Source: Hydrangea macrophylla (taxonomy: Eukaryota; Streptophyta; Magnoliopsida; Cornales; Hydrangeaceae). From it: 64,000 nt of DNA. The DNA lies in assembly GCA_033977485.1 (NCBI GenBank), contig CM066994.1:42619155-42683154 (forward strand), in the 5' to 3' direction. The notes under the pieces are model-generated. The model ran no database searches, had not been told where the DNA came from, and saw only the letters and a program-made list of their open reading frames with translations. The translations under genes and the position numbers were made by a program. This document shows, one piece after another, positions 43,790 to 55,394 of this stretch (its first letter is position 1; each line of letters starts with the position of its first letter).

Positions 43790-44185
43790 GACTGGTTATA
43801 CCATAATCGTCGACATTAAGCCACTTTCAATTCTCGGAATCACCTCAAGTTCCAAATTCTCCATATCTTGAATTAATTCTTTCTGAGAAGTCAAATCTGA
43901 TGCCATATTGGTTGGTTAAGAGCATCGGCGACTACATTCGCCTTGCCCGGATGGTAGTGGATTGATAAATCATAGTCCTTCATTAACTCGATCTAACCAT
44001 CTCCTTTGCCTCATGTTCAAAGCTCGTTGCGTGAACAAGTATTTAAAACTCTTATGATTTGTATATATCTCACATTTCTCACCGTTTGGGTAATGACGCC
44101 AAATCTTCAATGAGAAAATCACGACGGCCAATTCTAGATCATGTGCCGGATAATTCTTCTCGCGCGGTCTAAGTTGTCTCGACGC

Positions 44186-45400
44186 TTATGCAATGACCTT
44201 GTCACCTTGCATAAGAATGCAACCCAAACCCCTATATGAAGCATCACTGTAAATGACAAACCCTTCAGTCCCCGTCAGAATAACTAAGATTGGTGCCTTT
44301 AATGGTCGACTCTTCAACTCTTGATAACTTTTCTCACATTCCGGACTCCATACAAAAGCAACATCTTTCCTCATTAATTGCGTCATTGGCATTGCTATTC
44401 GTGAAAAGTCTTTTGCAAACCTCCGATAATAACCGGCTAATCCTAGGAAACTTCGAATATCCGTCACATTCGTCGATCTTAACCAATTTGCAACTGCTTC
44501 TATCTTTTGAGGATCTATAGAAATTCCTTTTGGTGACACTACATGTCCAAGAAAAGCAATCTCCGTCAACCAAAATTCATACTTCTTCAATTTTTTGAAC
44601 AATCTCTTCTCACGTAATCGTTGTAAGGCTAATGGCAAATGATGTTCGTGGTCTTCCACACTCTTGGAATAGATTAGGATGTCATCTATGAATATAATAA
44701 TAAACTTATCTAAGTAGTCTTTGAAAACACGATTCATCAAGTCCATGAAAGTTGTTGGTGCGTTAGTCACTCCAAACGGTATAACCAAAAATTCAAAGTG
44801 ACCATATCTAGTCTTGAAAGCTGTCTTCTCTACGTCCTCTTCCCTAACCTTCAACTGGTGGTAACTGGATCTTAAGTCAATCTTTGAAAATACCTGAGCT
44901 CCTTACAATTGATCAAACAAATCATCTATTCGCGGCAATAGATACTTGTTCTTGACGGTCAACTTATTCAACTCTCGATAGTTGATACACATACGCATTG
45001 TTCCATCCTTCTTCTTCACAAACAAGACTGGAGCTCCCTACGGCGAAACACTAGGTCAGATAAAACCCTTCTCAAGCAGCTCTTGTAACAGAACTTTCAA
45101 TTCTTTCAATTCTACCGGTGCTTTGGATACCGATTGTGACCCTGGTACTACCTCTATTATGAACTTAAGCTCTCTTTCAATCAATACATAGGGTAACTCA
45201 TCGGGAAAAACATCTAGAAATTCTTGAACTACTAAAATGTCTTCTACTAGTGGTCTAAGAACTCGTGTGTCGACAATCGAACATAAAAAACCCGAACAAC
45301 CTTTCTTTAATATTTTACTTGATTAAATCGTCGATATCAAGTACGACGGTACAGTCACACCCTTACCCTGATAAGTAAACTCTTCCTGACCTGACGGATA
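44186..45400 (-). pseudogene. Gypsy reverse transcriptase and RNase H, broken
   Basis: From the 45400 side: [20 protein letters not shown] then KVDL-like [31 protein letters not shown] and the catalytic [11 protein letters not shown] (the Ty3 form of YxDD). Then [26 protein letters not shown] and the RNase H start [16 protein letters not shown]. The 44854-44186 part is one open stretch of 222 codons; upstream the frame has stops near 45044, 45024 and 44903. RNase H continues poorly to about 43800. Confidence 0.88.
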
Positions 45401-45409
45401 GAAACTAAC

Positions 45410-46909
45410 CTATTTCTGTTCGTAATCGATCTTAGATTGATTGACTGACAACCAATCTATGCCCAAGATAACATCAAAGTAGTTTACTATCAACGGAATC
45501 AAATCGACGCTCAAGCCTTTATCGCCTATCGTGATCTCACACGCTTTGAATACCGAAGAAATTATTAACGGTTCACTAATAGGCAATGATATACACAAGT
45601 CATGTCCTAACAATTTGGACTTAACAGTTAAATGCTTAACAAAATCACGGGACATAAATGAATGCGTTGATCCAGAATCCATGAGTATACGTGTAGGATA
45701 TGAATAAATAGAAAGTATACCTGATACGACTGTGTCATCCGTATTCTCTGGCCTGAGCTGAAAATATCGTGCTTGTCGTTGCGCGACTTCTTTCCCTTTA
45801 TCCACTCTGGATTCTGTCCTTGATCTACTTGGCACACTCGATGCCCCGGTACTCATTTTCGGTTGTCTCATACTTGTATAGTTCTTCGCTATATGCCCCG
45901 GTTGTTCACACTCAAAACATTTCCCCCTCATCTCTGGGTTATAGCTCTTGGTGTTCGAGGGTGTGTTTGGTGTAGTCACATTCGTATTTAAAGGATAATT
46001 CCTAGATATGTGCCCTAATTGCTTACAAAGGTAACACATACTCAATAGGTAGCAAGTTCTTTTGTGTCGCAGGTTACATGTTAGGCGCAACGGTCTCGAG
46101 TCTCCAACGAAAGTACTTCCTCCTTGGCTACCCACATTCGATCCCGAACTTTGCGTAAATGGTTTTTTCGCATTGCCTTGACTCTTACCCCTATTATCAT
46201 TTGCTCTCTTTCCTTGCTGCCCTTGTCGATATCGATCGAAACTTTTCTCATCTATGCAGGCGGCTTTCTCTACTAGTGAAATAGTCGGGTGTTGCAACAT
46301 GTCCACGCGGCTACGGATAATCTCCCTAAGCCCTTCTTCAAATTTACGAGCTTTATCCTTGTCGGTTGGAACTGTAGTCTTCCTAAAATGCAACAACGCA
46401 TTATAACAAGAAATATATTCACTCACAGTCATGTCTCCCTGAACCAAACTCGCAAGCTCCTGCCGTTTCTGAGTATGAGCTGATCGCGGAATTAAACGCT
46501 TGTTGAACTCATCCTTAAATGATTCCCACATAGTTGGCTTCCCTTGATCGAGCACATTGTTCCACCAATCCAATGCTTCCCCCATTAATGTATTGGATGC
46601 GCACAAAATTTTCTCTTCATCAATGCATAGCACTGTACAGAAGTGTCTTTCCATGTCCATCATCCAATGATCGGCCAAGTCTATATCCACTTGTCCATGG
46701 TACAAGGTCGGTTTTTGTTTATGGAACTGTTCTACAATCATATGTTGAGGTCGCGGTACTGGTGGTGCATTAATGTAATGAACTTCAACTGGTGGGACCT
46801 GAACGTTCATCTAATCTCTTTCACTTACGGCTTAAACAAAATTACCCACCATGTTCACTATTTGGTCCATCCGCGAATGCGGTGACAATTCTCTTATCGG
46901 CTCAGTCAT
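45410..46909 (-). pseudogene. Gypsy gag-protease
   Basis: The start codon at 46909-46907 (MTEPIREL) is followed by two stops, near 46828 and 46813, then 466 open codons. Gag core: ADHWMMDMERHF, ALDWWNNVL, FNKRLIPRSAHTQKRQEL. Two CCHC-like zinc knuckles follow: CYLCKQLGHISRNY and CFECEQPGHIAKNY, both with Tyr where the fourth ligand Cys belongs. The aspartic protease shows ILMDSGSTHSFMS (active DSG) and ILGIDWLS. The frame ends in TAG at 45410. Confidence 0.9.
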
Positions 46910-47138
46910 GACGTAGTACGTAATCGTCCTGATAAGTTCAATGCATAAAGACTATGCATGCCATGCCAAAATAGATATATGTGCACAGATCACTATCACA
47001 ATTAAAAAATGCAAACATATGAAGCATCTCTACAATGTTAAAAATATTATCGTCATAAACATACACTCCACTCGACATCACCAGCATATAACGCCACTTG
47101 TTCCCAAGGCTCTAAACTTATGCTCTGATACCACTAAA

Positions 47139-49323
47139 TGTCACAGCCTGGTCCCACAATAGCGGAACTGAAGTCCGTGGCACGCCACCGAGGCTACTCT
47201 AATTCATTAACGAAAAATAGCAGCGGAATAAACAATAGTACAAATCCATAAATTCATGTTATAAAAAGAATTCTCCGTATGAAACACTTAAAGAAAACAA
47301 ACCATTTTGAAAACAACAGTCCAGTCGATTGATCAGGGTCCGGTTAACTTGAAATGCAAGATACAGAGAGTTCCAAGTTCCAGCAGCCAGTCCAGTCCAG
47401 TCCAGTCTAGTCCAGTCGATTGACTCCCAGGTCCAGTTGATTGCGGTGTTAAACTTCTAGTCGACTGGTATTGTCAGGTCGACTGAACTCCAGTTTGAGC
47501 AAAAAGATTTGATTTTTGAAATACCGTCCAGTCGATTGTGTCGGGGGACCTAGTCGATTGTTTTTCTAATAATTGATGCAGTGTCTAAATAACAAAGAGT
47601 TCCAGTCGACTGGACCTGGTCCGGTCAACTGGTTTCCCTGCAGCAGAACATTCTGCAGAAATTCCAAGTTTAAAAGCTTTCTGAATCCAACCAAGGACCA
47701 AACACACACTCCAAAGTCATTCCAAGGTAAATCCTAACTGGATTATAACATTGTTAAAACATATTTACAAGAGTTTCCTATCTATTACAACATTATAAAG
47801 CCATTCAACGATTCTAAGTTAAATATAGTCAAAGGTCACAAATCCTTATTACAACAAGTCTATTACAAAACTATGAGGTAAACATGATAAGTCGCCTTCT
47901 AAGTGAACTCCTGACATCTCGTGATCACTTCCTCGATTCCTCGCCGACATTCACACTTGAAATGGTTATTTGAATAACCACACATCTTCGATTTGTGTAA
48001 GCTAACGCTTAGTGAATTAAACAACAATGCACATGAATGATAAACATGCTCACATTCACGTCTCTACATTTCATACTAGTCTCCGTAGTCTCACGTGTAC
48101 GTTCCATACTCCTAATCCGCGACTCCTCGCCAATAAGTCCAAGCGAAAAGGTAAGACCCATGTTTCTTTTCTTTAAACGTGCGACCTTAATGCCTATATC
48201 AGCTCCACAAGATGGCTTGGTACCATGTGCTTCTTTGACCCAAATAGCAACTCAACATGCTCAAATACATTTCACCGTTATCGACATAATCAAAACATTT
48301 CACCATGCAATTGGGCCTACTTATCAATGCAATTGCCCAATATGAACTACACAATATATATCTATAAACTAACACATGTTTTTTATACAAAATATAAATA
48401 AATGTCAAGAAATCATTCCAAAACACAGTTGAATAACTCACCTCCGATTTATGCTCTAAAACTACGATCCAAAAAAAACCCGAGCAGAAAGAACGCACAG
48501 TAGTCCGTCTATAGTACAATTCCTATCGATCAAAAATCCAATTATCAACTTTTTAGGAAAATTCTAGAAAATGATTTTTCGAAAAACTTATCCAAACAAG
48601 TCCTAATAGATATCAAAACGACGGCCTTACCTCGAGGAGTTTGAATATGAAATATGGGGACAAACAAATGACAGAAGGTCGTCGATTTGTGCCGGAAAGC
48701 TGTAAACAACCAAATCCCCCTTTTTGGCCTCCTCTTGAATTTTAGGTTAAAAACTTATAAATGAAAATATCCTACAACTTTCTATATATAGGCACGACTT
48801 TTCGAAACTACGTTTACCTCTCCACGAGTTCTCAAAACTCCTAATCATTCTCGGAAACTTCTAACACGCCTAAATCATAGCTTCACAAGTGCAAATTAAA
48901 AATTATAAAAGGTTTTGTCTGAGTTCCGTTTGGTTGCTAAAATGCAAATTTTTATGTGACGTTTTCGAAATTGCTAATTAGCCTACCAATTATGCAACGT
49001 ATTAATTCGTCCTCACCAAGATACTAAAATTAACAACAGAATTAAATTCTAAACCAGAAAATAATACAGATAGTGAAATACACAGGTAAACATTTATTTT
49101 CAGATAAACATTTAAGGTATTCCACAATGAACGTCTCATACTCGGAGAGACTTCACAACAACACAACACTCATTCCACTCAGTCTTAAAGGGTTCTCTAA
49201 CACATATACCCAAACCAACTCGTGAGTCAAAACTCACTCACTCATGTGTCATAAGACACGCCACATCACATTATCATGCATGACAATGTAATGAAATGCA
49301 ACAATACACATGCGGGTGTTATA
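47139..49323 (-). repeat. Gypsy 5' LTR (2185 bp)
   Basis: On the + strand it runs from TGTCACAGCCTGGTCCC to GGGTGTTATA. It contains an array of CCAGTCGACTGG-like palindromes (about 47310-47640), longer than in the other LTR. Confidence 0.9.
47310..47640. repeat. Array of CCAGTCGACTGG-type palindromes in LTR
   Basis: Variants of CCAGTCGACTGG (a 12-bp perfect palindrome) occur about ten times, including a run of TCCAG words near 47388-47415. The equivalent array in the 3' LTR (about 40567-40725) has fewer copies. Confidence 0.75.
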
Positions 49324-49328
49324 GTTAT

Positions 49329-49806
49329 TGACATTATTATTCGAGTTTTTTAACTGGTTGGTTTCAATATACATTTGTTATATGAATAGAATGAATGCAC
49401 ATTTCTGATATGTCACCGGGCTTGAATCGACCTGCTCACACGGGTGATTCACCTTGGTGCCGAGATAGCAAACTAGGACATGTGTGTCCATGGCGCTTGG
49501 ATGGTAAGCAAGATGAGACATTTGTGTTCATGGCGCATAGATAGCTAGCTAGGACATGTGTGTCCATAGCACTTAGAAAGCAAGCTTGAACACTTATATC
49601 TACGTTGTGTAAGAATAGCGGGTTAGATACAAACCCTTATCATTTCTATATGTCGCCTTAGATGGAGCTACGATGAGACCTTTATATTTGGTTGAACACA
49701 GAGAGATCCCAAGACTCTATGTAGCCTATTTACAACTGAATGTGAGTTTTCAAATGGGCGCCAAGAGGGGCGACTATGCTAGAAAACTCAGGTTAGACAT
49801 TTTGTG
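49329..49806 (+). other. Copia 3' part resumed after the gypsy insertion
   Basis: Continues the copia element after GTTAT. It holds a roughly 42-bp imperfect repeat (GGACATGTGTGTCCATGGCG and variants near 49478, 49514, 49553). No frame of length. Confidence 0.55.
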
Positions 49807-50430
49807 ATCCCGAGCATTCCGGGCAGTTCATCCGGGCCCACAGGCACATCCCATCGCGGGAACAGCTCATCCGGGCCCATAGGCATGATCCCGAGCATTC
49901 CGGGCAGTTTCCTACTCAAGCTAGAAGACTAATGGAAAGTGAAAACTATTTCCTAATCCAATTAGGAAACCCCCACAATTAATGCCAATAAATCCTAATA
50001 CAATTAGGAAGCTTACTTGATTGGTGTCAATCACATCCTAATTGGATTATATTTCCTTATCCTTGTACGAGTAGGTCTCTTGCATCTATCAAAGAGACCT
50101 CTCACCCCCCATTGAAGGGGCCGACTATTCAGTCTACAAAAGCACCTCTATAGCATTCATCTACAAGCCCGGCCGGCCTACGGTAGCTCCAGACTTGTTG
50201 GTTCACCACAGGCCCCCGGCTCTTTTACAGTATAGTGAATGTGCTCAGACACACACGTGGACGTAGGTACCTTCATTAACAGGGCTGAACCACATACAAA
50301 AACTAGTCTCTCACTCTCTCTCCCCATAAATTGCTTTAATTTACTTTAACCAAATTTTGGCATCATCAGCTTGGCGCCGTCTGTGGGAAACGACAAGTCT
50401 TCTCATCAACAAATCTCTTGGCTGATAGCC

Positions 50431-51609
50431 ATGCCTCCGAAGAAGAGTGAAAAGACTGCGTAGCAGGACAACCGGGATGTTCAGCCGGCCCCGGCACCGG
50501 CTGCGGTAGTCATGACATCTGAGCAGATCACTGCGACCCTCACACAACTCTTGAAGGGCCAACGTCAAATTCAGCAATAGATAGAAGCCCTGCTGGCCCA
50601 GCAAAGCAGTCTTCCAGTGGCCGGGAAACGACCCGGGAACGTTGCGTACGGTCGGGAGCCGATCTTGACCAGATAACATGCCCGAGCCAACCCGTCCCGC
50701 ATTGAGGATGCCAGAGACATCAGCGGTAGGCGTGCTGCCCGAGAGGAGAGGCAGGAGCATATGGCCTGGGAATTAGTCCAGGGTCACTCGGTCAAGAGCC
50801 GAGTTGTCCCTAGGCACACGATTACCCGGAGTCATAGCCGAGCCCGATCCCAGAGGATAGCACACCGCTATGAAGAAGAAGCCTCTTCCACCGACCCGAC
50901 CCACCCCTCAGATACCGGTCGAGAAGGAGTGGAAACCCGAATCAAGGGCTTGCAGAAGCAGATTGACGGAGTGGCCAAAAAGCTTGGTCAAAATCGCGCT
51001 CAGAATCAGGCCAATACCGAGACAGAGTCACCGTTCTTCAGCCAGATCACGAGGTTTGCCATCCCACGCAAATTTAAGCAGCCTCGCCTAGATCCCTATA
51101 ACGGCTCGGGAAACCCGGTCGACCATGTTCGGACCTACAAGGCTTAGATAGCCCTAGCCACCAACTCCGATGAACTACACTGCCTAGCCTTTCCCAACAC
51201 TTTGGAGGGCACGACCGTGCAATGGTTCTACTCCTTGGAGCCTCGATCGGTCCGCAATTTTAAGCAACTCGGCAAGCAGTTCATCAACCAGTTCGCCGGT
51301 ATGCATGAACGGCCAAAGCCTGATATACATCTACTGACGGTCATACAAAGAAATAATGAGACCCTCAAGGAGTTCACCGGCCAGTTTAATCAAGAGAAGC
51401 TCAGCATCCATGATTTTGATGAAACCGTCGCTATTATAGCCTTCTGCTCAGGGGTTCAACACACCAAGTGTGCCACGTCGTTTCACAGAAACCGACCGGT
51501 AACCTTGGTTGAACTCGCAGAGAAAGTTGGAAAATACATTGACAATAAAGAATTTCTAAAGATCAAAGACCCCGGGCAAGAAAGCAACGAGTCTTCCAGA
51601 AGTAAGTGA
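50431..51609 (+). pseudogene. Gypsy-type gag of the LARD element, five stops
   Basis: One frame runs from ATG at 50431 (MPPKKSEKTA) through 51609. It is interrupted by TAG 50461, TAG 50578, TAA 50674 and TAG 51145, and ends at TGA 51607, after which the frame stays gag-like for a while. It shows an Arg/Ser-rich N-terminus, then RFAIPRKFKQPRLDPYNGSG, then the retrotrans_gag core (LAFPNTLEGTTVQWFYSLEP, FKQLGKQFINQFAG, ETLKEFTGQFNQE). No zinc knuckle is visible. Without pol it would need enzymes from a partner element. Confidence 0.85.
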
Positions 51610-51642
51610 AAGCGAGATCAGTCCAAGAGTTCTGACAGTTCT

Positions 51643-51790
51643 TGGAGTTCACAGCAGTCCAGATGAGGCAGCCCCGACCCGACCTCCAGTTCACAGCGGT
51701 CTGAGTCCGGCATCCCCGATCCGACCTCCAGTTCACAGCGGTCTGAGTCCGGCAGCCCTGACCCGACCTCCAGTTCACATCAGTCAGGAT
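51643..51790 (+). repeat. 48-bp tandem repeat, about three copies
   Basis: CCAGTTCACAGCGGTCTGAG followed by TCCGGCAGCCCTGACCCGAC recurs every 48 bp, just after the gag frame. A length divisible by 3 keeps the frame (PDPTSSSQRSESG). Confidence 0.85.
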
Positions 51791-51939
51791 CAAGCAGTTC
51801 CAACTTTGTCTCCAGCACAGAGAAATCAGGAGCCCGATGATCCAAATCCGACCCCCTATCTCCATCGGTCTAGATGAGCCCGACTACAGTGGTACTTGCC
51901 TGATCACCACATGAGGCTCCACCGATTGTCAGAGAGCCC

Positions 51940-52064
51940 TTACAAAGACCTCGGGCCTAACCCCGAGGCATACAAAGACCTCGGGCCTAACCCTGTGATA
52001 TACAAAGACCTCGGGCCTAACCCCGCGGCATACCAAGACCTCGAGCCTAACCTCGAGGCACAAG
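51940..52064 (+). repeat. 30-bp tandem repeat, four copies
   Basis: AAAGACCTCGGGCCTAACCC recurs every 30 bp, encoding a 10-residue YKDLGPNPEA-type repeat if translated. Confidence 0.88.
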
Positions 52065-52399
52065 CTTCGCTTAGGTCCAACCGACGATCGGGGCAAACCC
52101 CCTAGGTGGCTGATGATGGCAAGCTTCAAAAGACCCTGCAACCACCATGTTCCAGGTCGGTTACCTACAGTCATAGCCTCTGTAAGACCCTCGTCTTAGC
52201 GAAAGCTTGGGGGGCAAGACGGCGCAATGAACTAAACAGGCAATCACACCAGGTATCTACAGGCCTCGCGGATAAGCAAGTCAAAATCTTGGACAACCCG
52301 AGCACCCACAGTACTTAGAGGTATTAACTCCACTTAGGTCCAAATCGACGATAGAGGTGACTAAAATCTCTTAGGTTGGCCCACGATAGAGGAGCAAAA

Positions 52400-52630
52400 A
52401 GGACCCTACAGCGACACGCTCTAGGTCGGCTCCACCAACATGGTCAAGCTCTTCTCCCAACAGTCTTGACGAAGGCTGGCTGGGCGAAAGACAACCATCC
52501 TGGGGAGTTAACATAAAAGGACCCTAAAGCAATACGCTTTAGGTCGGCTTTTCCAACATGGTCAAATCCTTTTGCCAACAACCTTGACGAAGGTTTACGG
52601 GTAGAAGATAACCATCCTGGGAGCTAATTC
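52400..52630 (+). repeat. ~118-bp tandem duplication in LARD 3' region
   Basis: AAAGGACCCTA..GC.A.ACGC followed by CTAGGTCGGCT, CCAACATGGTCAA, CTTGACGAAGG and AACCATCCTGGG occurs twice (from about 52409 and 52525). Confidence 0.8.
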
Positions 52631-52850
52631 AAGCAAGGACTCCGAATTAGGCCGGGTCTCAACTCCTGATCAGTACCCGAGCACTTAATGGTCCCGAGCT
52701 AGGCTGGGTCTCAACTCTCAGCCAGTTCCTGATGACTCACCAGGCTCAGAAGCCCTGAGGCAGCTTCCCCGAGCACTCAGACTAGTATCAGGAAGATTTC
52801 CAAACTTGCCCCGATATGGCATCCAGCCAACCTTGGAAATGGGGGAAAAC

Positions 52851-53477
52851 TGATACACCCAAAATCAGCCCATTCCCGAGCAGTTTGGTCCACCTGATGC
52901 CTCCCGAGCGGTTCATCCACGACCCGGCCAACAGGTCGGGAAGACTGTACAGACACATCCCACCGCGGGAACAGCTCATCCGGGCCCATATGCATGATCC
53001 CGAGCATTCCGGGCAGTTTCCTACTCAAGCTAGAAGACTAATGGAAAGTGCAAACTATTTCCTAATCTAATTAGGAAACCCCCACAATTAATGCCAATCA
53101 ATCCTACTATAATTAGGAAGCTTGCTTGATTGGTGTCAATCACATCCTAATTGGATTATATTTCCTTATCCATGTACGAGTAGGTCTCTTGCATCTATAA
53201 AAGAGACCTCTCACCCCCCATTGAAGGGGCCGACTATTCAGTCTACAAAAGCACATCTATAGCATTCATCTACATGCCCGGCCGACCTACGGTACCTCCA
53301 GACTTGTTGGTTCACCACAGGCCCCCGGCTCTTTTACAGTATAGTGAACGTGCTCAGACACACACGTGGACGTAGGTACCTTCAATAACAGGGCCGAACC
53401 ACATACAAAAACCAGTCTCTCACTCTCTCTCCCCATAAATTGCTTTAATTTACTTTAACCAAATTTTGGCATCATCA
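52851..53477 (+). repeat. LARD 3' LTR
   Basis: 627 bp. A TATA-type box TATAAAAGAG lies at 53196; in the 5' LTR the same place reads TATCAAAGAG (50096). From ACATCCCA..GCGGGAAC on, both LTRs match closely. Confidence 0.88.
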
Positions 53478-54076
53478 CTATATGTGCTTTTGCGATTGAG
53501 TGTGGAGCAGTGAATGGATTTCTCTTCATTGTTGTGTGAGCCACGTAGCATATCCAAGACATTGGTTATCCTACAAACTGGTTGTCTTTACGACTTGAGA
53601 CTATGTCATGAAGAGGACGCTCAATGATAGATACTTTAGTATGCTATCTTAGGACGAAGAGATACTTTCGTTCTATAGGGCGTGTCTGGGCAGGCGGTCA
53701 AGTTAGTTAGATTGACATGAGGGCTCAGGGAAGACCATTCAATAATACACCATATTTTGTGACTCATTAGCAGGCCTGCGACAATCGTATATTTGTTACT
53801 GATATGTCATGCGTACATTACATTGAGGTGGTGCAACAGTTCTTTTCACCGAGGGATTGAGAATGCTGTGTACGGTGTGGTTGAACCGTCTAAGGAATAC
53901 ATGAGAAGCTTTCGAGTGATGTGTCTTGCTGGTTATGGTGATGATTTGGCATTACACTCTTGTCGCTGTACTTTTTTTTTCATAAGATCGCACGTTCTAT
54001 TTCCCTATATGAAGAGATGAAAAGTTCTGTTTCGAGAGATGGTTTTACTACTAGCCCTATGTGGGTGAGTAGGAGA
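53478..54076 (+). other. Copia 3' untranslated region
   Basis: Remainder of copia between the LARD insertion and the 3' LTR. No frame of interest. A purine-rich GTGGGTGAGTAGGAGA precedes the LTR (possible polypurine tract). Confidence 0.55.
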
Positions 54077-54509
54077 TGTAAGAAATATTGTGGGCCATAT
54101 GGGCACCCACATATCATTGGATCGGGTCCAATGAGCTTTGGCTCTTAGAGCCCTAGGATTTGGTGAATATGTGTGTGTATATATATATGATATAAACACA
54201 CATATGCTAAGATCCTAAGCAATTTGGCAGCCTCTCTCCCTCTCTCCCATCTCTCTCACATTTTCTCTCTCTAGGCCATCACCATGGAGCAATGGGATTT
54301 AGCGCATGACATTGATAGAGATCGCTCTAGTAGCATCCTCTATGACTTATGCGGAGTACAAGGGAGTACACGGAAGCACAATAGGAGCAGCCGTTCGTGG
54401 GTTTCATCGTCGGGCTCGTAACAACGCCGATCAACGATCTGTTGGGTTATTCCGCTAGGTAAGACACCTAAACCCGACTCGTATGCATGTGTGCATATGT
54501 TTTTCTACA
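54077..54509 (+). repeat. Copia 3' LTR
   Basis: 433 bp, matches 34034-34479 with scattered substitutions and small indels in the (TG)/(AT) tract. Confidence 0.9.
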
Positions 54510-55299
54510 TGGAGAGAGAAAAGAAGACAGATAGAAGGTAGTGTCTGTGGGCTTAATTACAGGAATATGGAGACGTGCTTTGAGCATGATACGCTATGCA
54601 AACATAAGAGAAAATACAAAAAATATTGTTTTTCTAGACAACGCTTTTAGCATTTTAGCCGAACAGCGGAAAACATATGAAAAAATAAAATTAAGAAATG
54701 GAGGATGAGTTGAACCCTAAACTAGTAAGATTTTCTTGAAATTAATTTAAGTTATAAAAAAATGGCATTCCAGAAACTATTACTATTATTATCATTATTA
54801 TTTAACTAATATCATAAATATCTATTAGTCTAACTTTATTTTTTTAAAAAAAGGGCTAGATATTAATACACCTATCCTCAAGAGATATCAGTATAATAAA
54901 AGGGGGTGCAATTAGCAAAAAAAAAAAAAAGTGTTCATTTAGCCCCACCCAAGGCAAAATGGCCATTTGGTTTGAGGCTCAGCAGCTCAGCACATGTGAT
55001 ATGCGATATGACCAAAAGCTAGTCTGACTAGCTTTCCGGAATTTTTTGAATGAATTACTTGTTTTGATCCTTAGCTTTTGATCAGATAGCTTTTGCGATT
55101 GGGACTCCCGAACACTCCTAAGTTCACTGACTGGAGGTGTAAGTGCAATAGTTGAGCTTTTGCGGGCAGCAATCATGGTGCTCAAACAGACAAACAGTCC
55201 CTCACTTTCAGTGTGGTCCTTCTCATAGGTCAGAATCTATGATCGAAATCAACTTGCATTACCCAAAAAGTGGTTAATTAGGGTTACACATGATCATAC
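54510..55299. other. Intergenic DNA, no gene seen
   Basis: AT-rich with an A run near 54919-54933. No gene supported. Confidence 0.5.
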
Positions 55300-55394
55300 A
55301 TTTAGGAGTAATCGTGAAAAATAAGTGTAGATTCTTTTTACTACTTAAAAATTTGAGTTTTCAAGGTGGGACTACCAAAATAGGACGGAAGGAG
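55300..55394. repeat. Stowaway-like MITE fragment (right part)
   Basis: AATCGTGAAAAATAAGTGTAG..GGACTACC..ATAGGACGGAAGGAG matches the right third of the element at 61103-61350. Confidence 0.6.

Larger units (their letters stand above)
40394..49323 (-). mobile_element. Ty3/gypsy LTR retrotransposon (Tekay/Del-like), nested in copia
   Basis: An 8930-bp element inserted into the copia RNase H end, flanked by GTTAT at 40389-40393 and 49324-49328. Coding is on the - strand in the order gag, protease, RT, RNase H, integrase, so the 5' LTR is at 47139-49323 and the 3' LTR at 40394-42320. Primer-binding site TGGTATCAGAGC is at 47133-47122 on the - strand; a polypurine tract AAGGGGGAGAG abuts the 3' LTR at about 42334-42324. 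Long LTRs and the integrase C-terminus ([19 protein letters not shown]) point to the Tekay/Del chromovirus group. Many in-frame stops. Confidence 0.92.
49807..53477 (+). mobile_element. Gag-only LTR retrotransposon (LARD-like), nested in copia
   Basis: The LTRs end at 50368 and 53477 in GGCATCATCA. The 3' LTR starts TGATACACCC at 52851 after a purine tract (GGAAATGGGGGAAAAC). The segment after the 5' LTR, TTGGCGCCGTCTGTGGGAA (50371-50389), is a primer-binding type common in Tat-lineage Ty3/gypsy elements. Only gag is present; there is no protease, RT or integrase in the 2.5 kb interior. The 5' end of the 5' LTR is rearranged: the first ~104 bp of the LTR are replaced by ~37 bp that duplicate an internal GATCCCGAGCATTCCGGGCA segment. 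No clear target duplication. Confidence 0.85.
34034..54509 (+). mobile_element. Ty1/copia LTR retrotransposon, decayed, with nested insertions
   Basis: Two LTRs of about 440 bp (34034-34479 and 54077-54509), TG..CA ended and roughly 93% alike by eye. The primer-binding site TGGTATCAGAGCC (34481-34493) is complementary to initiator methionine tRNA. + strand remnants follow the copia order gag, integrase, reverse transcriptase, RNase H. After removal of the gypsy element, the gag-only element and a MITE the original would be about 7.8 kb. The 5-bp flanks (TATAG and TGGAG) do not match, so one end may have been altered. Every protein frame is broken many times. Confidence 0.88.

Noticed and set aside
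50341..50760. 139-codon - strand frame
   Set aside because: Shadow of the gag reading frame on the + strand.
34029..54514. Target duplication of the copia element
   Set aside because: TATAG on the left and TGGAG on the right differ at two of five bases, so no duplication is claimed.
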